The notes under the pieces were generated by a model. The model searched no databases and was not told the DNA's origin. It worked only from the letters and a program-made list of their open reading frames with translations. Below, in pieces: positions 1 to 6,837 of a stretch of DNA of 15,242 nt (position 1 is its first letter; each line of letters starts with the position of its first letter). This DNA is from Eubacteriales bacterium (GTDB lineage Bacteria; Bacillota_A; Clostridia; Christensenellales; Aristaeellaceae), in NCBI GenBank assembly GCA_029974855.1, contig JARKQO010000012.1:1-15242 (forward strand). Direction: 5' to 3'. Position numbers and translations under genes: made by a program.

Positions 1-485
1 GCCTGCCAGGCGTTCCAGCCCAGGCCATGGTCCGTTGGGGAGCAATCCCCGGCTTGCTGCCCGGCAAACCACCTCCGGTAATCCGATACGAAGCCCGGGT
101 CCTCCACCCGGCCGGACTCGTCCAGCACCGTGCTGTGGAACCCCAGCAGCGCCCGCTGGGGATAGAAATGCATCTTGCCCACCCCCTTGGCATAATAGCC
201 GCCCCGGGCCAGCTCCCCGGGCAGGGTGGCGGGAAAATGGACCCCCATGGGGCCCTGGCCCTCTCCCATCCCCAGAATCCCGGTTTTCCAAGGCGTCATC
301 CCGGTCATCAGGCACGCCCGGGCGGGGACGCAGGAGGGAGACGGGCTGTAGGCGGACTGGAATACGGTGCCTTCGCTGGCCAGCCAATCCAGGCTTGGTG
401 TTTCGATGGTTTCATTCCCATAGCACCCAACGCAGTCAAACCGGTGCTGGTCCGTCATGATCAGGATGATATTGGGCCGCTTCAT
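1..485 (-). CDS. Sulfatase (arylsulfatase A / alkaline phosphatase superfamily), N-terminal part, cut by window edge
   Basis: Only the first 161 residues lie in the window; family members usually run about 450-550. The N-terminus reads MKRPNIILIMTDQH, the standard sulfatase opening, with probable metal ligands D12 and Q13. Residues 51-55 are SCVPA followed by R56, matching the C-x-P-[SA]-R signature; C52 (codon 330-332) would be oxidised to formylglycine. GKMHF at about 103-107 is the family's GK-x-H block. A Cys-type sulfatase in an anaerobe would need a radical-SAM maturase (anSME), not seen here. There is no signal peptide, so the enzyme should be cytoplasmic and act on imported sulfate esters. 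The ATG overlaps the upstream glycosidase stop (ATGA at 482-485) and follows GGGAGGAGG, so translational coupling is likely. The D-Q pair also occurs in choline-sulfatase and phosphonate-monoesterase relatives, so substrate and even sulfate specificity are inferred. Confidence 0.93.
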   Translation of the reverse strand, partial: MKRPNIILIMTDQHRFDCVGCYGNETIETPSLDWLASEGTVFQSAYSPSPSCVPARACLMTGMTPWKTGILGMGEGQGPMGVHFPATLPGELARGGYYAKGVGKMHFYPQRALLGFHSTVLDESGRVEDPGFVSDYRRWFAGQQAGDCSPTDHGLGWNAWQ

Positions 486-2122
486 GGGTCCTCCTCCCTA
501 TCCGCCACTTCATACAGGCCGTCAAAGGCCTGCCAAAGGCTTTCCATTTGGGTTTCATAATCGTCCCGGCCCCGCGCCACCCGGTTCATCAGCCGCCCGC
601 ATCCTTCCGGGTCTCGCTTCCCTAAAGCCAGGAGCAGCTCAAAGTCCTGCGCGCCCTCCAGCAGGTTTTCATACCGTATGGTGCTGAGCACCGACAGCCT
701 CCCGGGGTCGGGCAAAACGATATAGCCCTGCCCCCGGCAGCCCAGCGCGTCGGCAGGCACCTGCCACATGTTCCAGGCCCAGTGCAAAAACCCGGTAACC
801 CCCAGCCGCGCAGCCAGCCAAAAAAGGGACCGCCCCATCCAGGCATTCTGGTCCACATTCCGGTTCAGGCTGTTTTGGCCGGGATAATCGCAGACATACA
901 TCCAGACCGATTGGCCCGCCCGCTGCCTCCGGCGGTAAAAATCAGCGTTTGCTTCCAAAACATCCAGCCTGGGCACCCACAGGTCAACGTCCTCCCGAAG
1001 GGCCTCCAGCCCGTTCTGCGTATTGAAGGCGTCTCCGATCCGAATTTTCGGCGCATACCGGCGCAGCTTTTCCCGCACGGCCTTCCACTGGCTGATCTGC
1101 TGGGGCGTGTGGGGCTCGTCGCCAATCTGCTGGCGATAGCAGGCCAGCAGCCCGGTTTCCTCCAGGTGTGACTGGAGCGCGGGCAGGTATTCCCGCCACC
1201 ACCGCTCCACCCCTGGGCCTTCCATGGGCCTCAGCACCCTGCGGGTCACACCCTGTGCATCCCGTTCCAGGATATAGGCCATGTACCCGTCCTCGCCGGT
1301 CACGGTGCCTCTGGTAAACAGCAGCCGGGAGCCAGTGATGCTTTTCGCGTTTCCCTTGTCCCGAAAGAATCCCGCCACCTGACCGAACCGTTCCCAGCGG
1401 AAATGGAAATGATCCGCCCCGGCCACGCTGCCGCCGTCGCACAGCAGAACCTGGGGATAGATCAGCACGTCGTTGGCGCGGTGCTGCCTCCAGCTGAGGG
1501 CATAGTTCTCCATGACGCGCCACCAATCCTGGGAGTAGCGCAGGCATCCATATTGCCTGGTGATCTGGTCGTCCCCGTCGGCCTCCATCAGCCTTCCCGC
1601 ATTCCAGCTCCAGCAGCTCACCGACAGGGAGCTGTCCCGCGCCTCTGGCAGCGCCATGGCGATGACGCGCAGCCCGATCTCCAGAAAAAGGCTTCCGCCG
1701 TCCGTAATTACCGTGCACCCGATGGAATACGCCCCGGCGGGCGTATCCTTCCCGGCGTACAGGCGGAGCCAGACCGCCTGGCTCTGCCCCGCAGCCACAG
1801 GGCAAGCGCCTGCCGGGGGCTCCAGCCCATCGGGAAACAGGCCGTCTGCCGGGTAGGGGAGGATGTTGGTAAACCTCCCCTCCGCCCTGGGCGCGAAAGG
1901 CGTGTAGCCCACATAGAAATATTCCCACCGGACATGGTCCCGGATGCTTGCGTCCAGGTCAAGGCACACGTCGCGGATCGCAAAATCCCGATCGCTTCTC
2001 AGCGCTACCTGGGCCGACACGTACCCATTCCTGGCCGCGTACAGGCGCATGCTGTGCCGTCCGCTGGACAAGGTGGCCCGGAAGATATTTTCGCCGCTGT
2101 GATGAAAGCCGTACCAGATCAA
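482..2122 (-). CDS. DUF4091 domain protein, glycoside hydrolase family 123-like
   Basis: 546 residues. Roughly residues 1-160 look like a beta-sandwich domain, with the family-like stretch LYAARNGYVSAQVALRS near 27-43. The remainder is the barrel-type catalytic domain. IGDEP at 333-337 places D335-E336 where GH123 enzymes carry the Asp-Glu pair used for substrate-assisted hydrolysis of N-acetylgalactosaminides. Near the C-terminus are VTGFLHWAWNMW (442-453) and a stretch ending IRYENLLEGAQDFELL (about 482-497), both typical of DUF4091. No signal peptide is visible, so it should act in the cytoplasm on imported glycans. The start is TTG at 2120-2122, preceded by GGAAGGGAAAGG; the only codon open further upstream is in a short stretch after an in-frame TGA without an ATG or GTG. 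It lies 25 bp after the permease gene and overlaps the sulfatase start. GalNAc specificity is inferred from the family; many DUF4091 proteins are untested. Confidence 0.9.
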   Translation of the reverse strand: MIWYGFHHSGENIFRATLSSGRHSMRLYAARNGYVSAQVALRSDRDFAIRDVCLDLDASIRDHVRWEYFYVGYTPFAPRAEGRFTNILPYPADGLFPDGLEPPAGACPVAAGQSQAVWLRLYAGKDTPAGAYSIGCTVITDGGSLFLEIGLRVIAMALPEARDSSLSVSCWSWNAGRLMEADGDDQITRQYGCLRYSQDWWRVMENYALSWRQHRANDVLIYPQVLLCDGGSVAGADHFHFRWERFGQVAGFFRDKGNAKSITGSRLLFTRGTVTGEDGYMAYILERDAQGVTRRVLRPMEGPGVERWWREYLPALQSHLEETGLLACYRQQIGDEPHTPQQISQWKAVREKLRRYAPKIRIGDAFNTQNGLEALREDVDLWVPRLDVLEANADFYRRRQRAGQSVWMYVCDYPGQNSLNRNVDQNAWMGRSLFWLAARLGVTGFLHWAWNMWQVPADALGCRGQGYIVLPDPGRLSVLSTIRYENLLEGAQDFELLLALGKRDPEGCGRLMNRVARGRDDYETQMESLWQAFDGLYEVADREEDP

Positions 2123-2147
2123 TAGCCCCGCCGCCTTTCCCTTCCGG

Positions 2148-2981
2148 CTACCCTTTCACGGCCCCCGCCACCAGGCCGCCGATGATCTTTTTCTGCAAAG
2201 CCGCGTACAGGAGCAGCACCGGCAGGCTGGTGATCACCGCGCTTGCCAGCAGCAGGTTCCAGTCCGTGGTGGTAAAATGCCCGTAAAAGGCCATCTGCGC
2301 CAAGGGGATGGTAAAGGCGCTTTTCTTGCTGATCAAAATCAGCGGAATCAGAAGATCGTTCCAAAACTGCAGCGCGTAGATGATGAGAACCGTGCTGCTG
2401 ATGGGCATCAGCAGAGGAAAAACCACCCGGAAGAACATGCGAAGCCGGGAACAGCCGTCAATGAACGCGGATTCCTCGATCTCCTTTGGGATGCCCTTGA
2501 TAAAACCGTGGTAGAGAAGCACGGCCATGGAACAGGAATACCCGATGTAGATCACCGGGACGGCGGCCACGCTGTTGTTCAGGTTCAGCTCCTTGCTGAT
2601 CCTGGCGATGGGCAGCATCACCGTTTGAAAGGGCACCATCATCGCCAGCATGAACAGCGTAAACAGCACACGGCTAGAGCGGGTGGGGGTCCGGGCCAGC
2701 ATGTATGCCGCCATGGAGGCAAGCAGCACGGTGCCCAGGCTCCCGGCGGCGGAGATAAAGAAGCTGTTGAACAGGGTCTTGCCAAAGTCGGTATACTGCC
2801 AGGCCAGCGCGAAGTTTTCAAAGGCCAGCCGGGAGGGCAGCGCCACCGGGGAGAGGATGATCTCCTTATAATCCTTGAAGGCATTCATGACGATAAACAG
2901 CATGGGACTGAAAAAAAGCACGCAGACGAGCCATGCCAGCGCCTCCGTGAATAAGCCGTAGCGGCGTCTTGGTCCGGCCAT
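2148..2981 (-). CDS. Carbohydrate ABC transporter permease, MalG type (CUT1 family)
   Basis: 277 residues with about six hydrophobic membrane segments, beginning near 13-33. The cytoplasmic EAA loop that docks the ATPase is clear at about 168-192 (IEESAFIDGCSRLRMFFRVV, then FPLLMP). The length and the C-terminal hydrophobic stretch at about 244-262 fit MalG-type subunits. The ATG at 2979-2981 shares one base with the stop of the upstream permease gene (TGATG), and GGGAGG lies just upstream, so coupled translation with the partner permease is likely. A TTG three bases earlier is an alternative start. It should pair with the MalF-type subunit to form the membrane channel. No ATPase gene is present here, so a shared MsmK-like ATPase encoded elsewhere is expected. 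Confidence 0.95.
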   Translation of the reverse strand: MAGPRRRYGLFTEALAWLVCVLFFSPMLFIVMNAFKDYKEIILSPVALPSRLAFENFALAWQYTDFGKTLFNSFFISAAGSLGTVLLASMAAYMLARTPTRSSRVLFTLFMLAMMVPFQTVMLPIARISKELNLNNSVAAVPVIYIGYSCSMAVLLYHGFIKGIPKEIEESAFIDGCSRLRMFFRVVFPLLMPISSTVLIIYALQFWNDLLIPLILISKKSAFTIPLAQMAFYGHFTTTDWNLLLASAVITSLPVLLLYAALQKKIIGGLVAGAVKG

Positions 2982-3862
2982 CAAACCTCAACCTCCCGCT
3001 TCTTGAAAAAGTTCAGCTGGATCACAGTCACCAACAGGACGATCACAAGCAAGAATACCGACTTGGTGCTGGCATACCCAAATCTCGACTTTTCGTAAGC
3101 CTCGGTGTAGATGTTCAGCGCCATGGATTCCGAGGCCGTGCCCGGGCCCCCGTTGGTCAGCGTCAGGATCAGCTCAAACACCCGCAGCCCGTTCACCAGC
3201 GCCGTAAACACACACACCGTCACCGAGGGCATCAGCAGCGGGAATTTGACCCGCCAGAAGGTCTGCCAGGCATTGGCCCCTTCCACCTCGGCGGCTTCCA
3301 GCACGTCGGCGGGCACGCCCTGCAACCCGGCCATATAGACCACCATGAAATATCCCAGAGATTGCCATATCTTCACAATGACCAAGGCAGCCATCACGTT
3401 GTCTCCGTCCCCAAGCATGCTGACCTCGAAGATGGGAAGCCCGGTGGCTTCGGAAAGCCCGATGAAAAGCCGGCCAAAAACAAATTGCCAGACAAAGCCC
3501 ACCGTCACGATGTTGAGCACATAGGGAGAAAACAGCAGGGAACGCAGCGCGCCCTGGGTGCGCATCCCCCGGTTCATGGCTACTGCGGCCAGCAGCCCCA
3601 GGACGTTGACCATCACCAGATAAAAAAAGGTATACCCGAAGGTAAACACGATGGATTCATGAAACCGGGTATCCCGCAGCACCCGGGCGTAGTTGTCCAG
3701 CCCCACAAAGGACACCTGCCGGCTCAGCCCGTTCCAGTCGGTGAAGGAATACACCACGCCATTAACTAGCGGAAACAGAAAAAACAGCGTATACAAGAGA
3801 AGGAGCGGCCCTACAAAAACGATAAAATCCTTTGTGCGCCGCCCTTTTTCAGCTAAAAACAT
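2981..3862 (-). CDS. Carbohydrate ABC transporter permease, MalF type (CUT1 family)
   Basis: 293 residues. The first membrane segment (about 13-34) includes PLLLLYTLFFLFPLV, followed by the usual VVYSFTDWNG loop. The EAA motif is textbook at about 189-212 (EAAEVEGANAWQTFWRVKFP, then LLMP). TNGGPGTAS at about 236-244 is the conserved periplasmic-side loop of CUT1 MalF proteins. The start at 3860-3862 is chosen because AAGGAGG sits six bases upstream. An upstream in-frame ATG at 3922 would begin inside a terminator-like hairpin and add residues unlike the family. It forms the importer channel together with the MalG-type subunit, whose gene overlaps by one base. Confidence 0.95.
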   Translation of the reverse strand: MFLAEKGRRTKDFIVFVGPLLLLYTLFFLFPLVNGVVYSFTDWNGLSRQVSFVGLDNYARVLRDTRFHESIVFTFGYTFFYLVMVNVLGLLAAVAMNRGMRTQGALRSLLFSPYVLNIVTVGFVWQFVFGRLFIGLSEATGLPIFEVSMLGDGDNVMAALVIVKIWQSLGYFMVVYMAGLQGVPADVLEAAEVEGANAWQTFWRVKFPLLMPSVTVCVFTALVNGLRVFELILTLTNGGPGTASESMALNIYTEAYEKSRFGYASTKSVFLLVIVLLVTVIQLNFFKKREVEV

Positions 3863-3897
3863 AGGTCCTCCTTGCTCGGGATACGAAGGGGTGCCCG

Positions 3898-3944
3898 AAA
3901 AAAACAGGGGGAGCTTCCTCATGGGAATGATGGGATGCTCCCCC
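3898..3944 (-). terminator. Intrinsic terminator or attenuator between binding-protein and permease genes
   Basis: On the minus strand GGGGGAGC (3937-3944) pairs perfectly with GCTCCCCC (3907-3914). The stem extends through TTCC and GGAA around a CATGA loop, leaving one bulge. TG and then seven T residues (3898-3904) follow. This is a classic Rho-independent architecture placed inside an apparent operon, 10 bases after the binding-protein stop. Partial read-through would give more binding protein than permease. Confidence 0.8.
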
Positions 3945-3953
3945 TACCCCTCG

Positions 3954-5204
3954 TTACTCCGTTATCTGCGCAAAGCTGTCATTGAGCTTTTGGATCAGGG
4001 CCTCATGGTCGCTTTTCCCCGAGGTGGCATACTCCTGGATGGCCGTCCACACCTCGCCGTCGAAGCCTTCCGGCAGAACGGTCTGGAACCAGCGGACGGT
4101 GTTCCCCTCTTTCATCGCCTGGGCCAGGGTCTCGGAGATGGGATCCAGCTTGCTGGAGCCCTCCAGCAGGGAGGTGGGCACGCCGATGGAATCATAGTAG
4201 AACGCGGTCTCTCCCTTGGCGTCCAGGAAATAGGAGATGAACTCGCGCACCGCCTCCGGATGCTGGGTCTGGGCGGTAACGTTCAGGCAAAGGGCGTAGT
4301 CCACCGCGTATTTGTTCTGGGCCGGGTCCTCGGACACCGGCATGGGGAACATGCCCACGTTCATGTCCGGCGCGATCTTGCGAATCTGGGGGATGGCCAA
4401 GTTGCCCGTGGGCATCATGGCGGCCTTGCCCTCGGCAAACAGCGCATACTGGCCGGACAGGTCGGTGTCCACGGCGCGGTCCTGGGCGTTGTTGATAATC
4501 AGGTCAATGGCGTTCAGGAGCTGCTTGAACTCCGGGGTGTCAAAGCTCCAGTCCCCGGAATAGAAGGTGTCCTTCTTCTGCTGGAACGCGGGGATGGCCA
4601 GGGGGGAGAAGGCGATGGTCACCATCTGTCCCAGCGTCCACTTTTCCCGGTAGTTCACGGAGAAGGGGGTGATGCCCAGGCCCTTAAGCTTCTCCACCAC
4701 AGCGGTCAGCTCGGAATAGGTGGCGGGCACCTGGATGCCGTTTGCCTCAAAGATGTCCTTGTTGTAGTACACGCCAAAGGCCTGGGCGTCCAGCGGGATG
4801 GCGTACACGCCGCCCTCATAGCTGGCGGAATCCAAGGCGGAGGGCTGCAAGAGGCTGATGTAGGGCTCCCCGGACAAATCCAGCAGGTGGCCCGCCTTCA
4901 CATAGGGAACCATGCTCATGCCGATGAGGTGGGTGCAGATGTCCGGCGCTTCCCCGGTGGAAAGCTGGGTCTTGAGCTGGGCGAAATAGTTCTGGGTGTT
5001 GGTGGTGAAATCCACCTGGATCCTGTCCTGGCTGGCGTTGAAGCCGTCCACGATCCGTCCGAACAGCTCCGCCTTGGCAGCGCCGTAGCTGACAAACCGC
5101 AGGGTGATCTTCTCTCCCGGGGAAGCGGGGGCGTCGGCGGCGTAAGCGGAAAGGACCGGGAGCAGCAGGGCCAGCACGAGTAAGAACGCGACCTTTCTTT
5201 TCAT
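3954..5204 (-). CDS. Extracellular sugar-binding protein of ABC importer (solute-binding protein family 1)
   Basis: 416 residues, the usual size for a CUT1 binding protein. The N-terminus has a basic MKRK, a hydrophobic core at 5-18 and LSAYA-ADAP, a plausible signal peptidase I site after about residue 22. The mature part begins EKITLRFVSYG, typical of this family, and ends with the helical VWTAIQEYATSGKSDHEALIQKL pattern (split here, near 385-407). It should capture an oligosaccharide outside the cell and deliver it to the two permeases downstream. Unusually for a Gram-positive, there is no lipobox cysteine in the signal peptide. The start is an ATG behind AATAGGAGGAAGACCC. It is separated from the permease genes by a terminator-like hairpin. 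The ligand cannot be read from sequence; the neighbouring sulfatase and GH123-like enzyme suggest a sulfated amino-sugar glycan. Confidence 0.94.
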   Translation of the reverse strand: MKRKVAFLLVLALLLPVLSAYAADAPASPGEKITLRFVSYGAAKAELFGRIVDGFNASQDRIQVDFTTNTQNYFAQLKTQLSTGEAPDICTHLIGMSMVPYVKAGHLLDLSGEPYISLLQPSALDSASYEGGVYAIPLDAQAFGVYYNKDIFEANGIQVPATYSELTAVVEKLKGLGITPFSVNYREKWTLGQMVTIAFSPLAIPAFQQKKDTFYSGDWSFDTPEFKQLLNAIDLIINNAQDRAVDTDLSGQYALFAEGKAAMMPTGNLAIPQIRKIAPDMNVGMFPMPVSEDPAQNKYAVDYALCLNVTAQTQHPEAVREFISYFLDAKGETAFYYDSIGVPTSLLEGSSKLDPISETLAQAMKEGNTVRWFQTVLPEGFDGEVWTAIQEYATSGKSDHEALIQKLNDSFAQITE

Positions 5205-5243
5205 GGGTCTTCCTCCTATTCTATGGATTGGTTTGTTGCTTTC

Positions 5244-5272
5244 ATCCTACCCCCGCGCATTTCTTTTTTCCA
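5244..5272 (-). promoter_or_regulatory. Candidate activator-dependent promoter of the importer operon
   Basis: On the minus strand a weak -35 (TGGAAA, 5267-5272) is 17 bases from a -10-like TAGGAT (5244-5249). This predicts a start near 5237 and a leader of about 33 bases before the binding-protein ATG. The poor -35 box next to the direct repeat at 5279-5307 is what an AraC-type activator would require. The match is weak and inferred. Confidence 0.35.
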
Positions 5273-5278
5273 TGCAGA

Positions 5279-5307
5279 ATATTGAACTCCATGGTGGACG
5301 ATATTGA
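5279..5307 (-). promoter_or_regulatory. 22-bp-spaced direct repeat, candidate response-regulator binding site
   Basis: ATATTGA (TCAATAT on the transcribed strand) occurs at 5279-5285 and again at 5301-5307. The repeats are in the same orientation, 22 bp apart, about two helical turns. AraC-type DNA-binding domains commonly bind such direct repeats, and the proximal copy lies six bases from the candidate -35 box. The seven-base match could still be chance. Confidence 0.4.
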
Positions 5308-5340
5308 CCCGGTGACAAACAGTAAACGGACGGGCCCTCA

Positions 5341-5378
5341 CAGACAATCCGGCGCGGATGGCCGCGCCGGATTGTCTG
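5341..5378 (-). terminator. Perfect 17-bp hairpin after the response-regulator gene, possible terminator
   Basis: CAGACAATCCGGCGCGG (5341-5357) and its exact reverse complement (5362-5378) flank a four-base loop, seven bases beyond the regulator stop. There is no T tract on the minus strand after the stem, so it is not a canonical intrinsic terminator. It could block read-through, protect the 3' end or end transcription with help from Rho. Confidence 0.55.
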
Positions 5379-5385
5379 ATTCTTC

Positions 5386-6837
5386 CTATCCCCGCCCGCC
5401 GGTCACGCTGCCGGGGGATGTGCCCATATATTTCTTGTACACCCGGCTGAAGTAGGACACATCCTCGTATCCCAGCTGCTCCGCCACCGTCTTCACCGAA
5501 TGATGGGCCAGCATTCGTTTCGCCCGCTGGCATTTTTGCAAATGGATATAGTCGGTCAGGTTTTGATGGTATCTCGCCTTGAATGCCCGGGAGATGTATT
5601 CCTTGCTGAGGTAAAACCTGTCCGCGATTCCTTGGAGCGTCAGCCCTTGCTTGAGATTCTCATCCACGTATTCCTTGATCAGCGCCAGGGTATCCTTTGT
5701 GAGGCCCTTCTCCGCCGCCTGCAAAAAATCCCGGTACACCTCGGCGATGCGCCCCATGGCGGCAAAGACCGGCTTTGGTGAAAAGGTGTAGGCCACGTCC
5801 TCCAGCAGCCCCGTCACATCGGGCGGCTCCTGCTGGATGCCGTTGTTCCAGCAAAACGCCTCCACCGTGCTCATCACCCGGTCCAAAAAGCGCAGCGCCT
5901 CCCCGATGGTCAGCCTGCCGCTTTGGGCGCATTGGCTGATGTATCCCGTCACCGTTTCCGTGATGCTCTCAAACCGGCCCAGCTGGATGGCCTCCTTTAA
6001 GCCCAAGCCCTCCCCCTGGATGCGCCGGCCTTCGTCCTTGGCGAGCAGGTTATGGGCGTTCAGGCGGTTCATGGAGCGCTGAAAGCCCTGCTGGAGCTCC
6101 TCGCAAACCAGGCCGCTCTCCCGCCCGCCCCACAGAATGCGGCCCGGATAGCGGGCTTCCAGCCTGCTTTTGCACCACTCCAGCGCGGAGTCCCCCGCCC
6201 GGCCCGGCTGCGCCAAGATTCCATAGACGGCGTATCCCGGCTGGATATGCAACACCCGCACCCGGCCCGGGGTTCCCAAATCCGGGGTATCGGCCCCGTT
6301 CTCCCCGGGGATGGCAAGGGTCATCATCTCCCAGGCGGATATGCGGGCTTCCGCGCAAAGCTGCGTCAGCATGTCACGCCTTTCAGGCCGCAGCAGGCAG
6401 TGGGTGAGCTGGGCATTGAACTGCTCCATCTCACCCGCTTCCCCTTTTTTCAATGTTTTCTCCCGCTCCATCAAGGCCACAAAGCGCTCCAAGGCCCCGT
6501 TGAGCTCGTCCCGGTCCAGGGGCTTGAGCAGATAGGCGATGGCCCCGTATCCCAAGGAAATCCGCGCGTAGGAAAAGTCCTCGTACCCGCTGATCACGAT
6601 TACCTTGGGCCTGGCGGGCAAGCTTCCGATGGCCTGGAGCAGCTCCGCCCCCGACATGTGGGGCATGTTCATGTCCAGCACCAGCAAATCGGGCTTCATA
6701 TGACGCAGCAGCCCGGCGGCCTGCTTCCCGTCGCCGGCATAGCCGATGATTTCGATTCCATGATCGCTCCAGCGTCCAAGGGATTCCACCAGTACGCGGC
6801 TGCTGGCCTCGTCGTCCACGATGATCGCTTTATACAT
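5386..6837 (-). CDS. Response regulator, YesN type (receiver domain plus AraC-family DNA-binding domain)
   Basis: 483 residues. The receiver domain occupies about 1-120, with acidic residues D8, D9 and E10, phosphoacceptor D55 in LLVLDMNMP, S83 in ISGYEDF and the conserved K105 in LLKPLD. A middle region of about 140-370 without a recognised fold follows, as is usual in YesN proteins. The AraC-type double helix-turn-helix spans about 385-478, including LTLQGIADRFYLSKEYISRA and the second-helix signature ending VSYFSRVYKKYMGTSP. The ATG at 6835-6837 is chosen because it starts the receiver domain precisely; it overlaps the end of the kinase gene by eight bases. A longer reading frame lacks family support. 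It is expected to be phosphorylated by the adjacent kinase and to activate the importer operon downstream. Confidence 0.95.
   Translation of the reverse strand: MYKAIIVDDEASSRVLVESLGRWSDHGIEIIGYAGDGKQAAGLLRHMKPDLLVLDMNMPHMSGAELLQAIGSLPARPKVIVISGYEDFSYARISLGYGAIAYLLKPLDRDELNGALERFVALMEREKTLKKGEAGEMEQFNAQLTHCLLRPERRDMLTQLCAEARISAWEMMTLAIPGENGADTPDLGTPGRVRVLHIQPGYAVYGILAQPGRAGDSALEWCKSRLEARYPGRILWGGRESGLVCEELQQGFQRSMNRLNAHNLLAKDEGRRIQGEGLGLKEAIQLGRFESITETVTGYISQCAQSGRLTIGEALRFLDRVMSTVEAFCWNNGIQQEPPDVTGLLEDVAYTFSPKPVFAAMGRIAEVYRDFLQAAEKGLTKDTLALIKEYVDENLKQGLTLQGIADRFYLSKEYISRAFKARYHQNLTDYIHLQKCQRAKRMLAHHSVKTVAEQLGYEDVSYFSRVYKKYMGTSPGSVTGGRG

Noticed and set aside
984..1928. 314-codon minus-strand frame inside the DUF4091 gene
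   Set aside because: The product is rich in R, G, A and P and shows no domain, while the overlapping frame has clear DUF4091 motifs.
3863..3922. N-terminal extension of the MalF-type permease starting at ATG 3922
   Set aside because: The extension lies in the terminator hairpin and T tract, and the ATG at 3862 has AAGGAGG at ideal spacing and the family start.
3693..5183. 496-codon open frame on the plus strand
   Set aside because: It lies opposite the binding-protein gene, which has a signal peptide, family motifs and a strong ribosome site. The translated product is rich in G, H, L and Q and looks like an antisense shadow of GC-rich codons.
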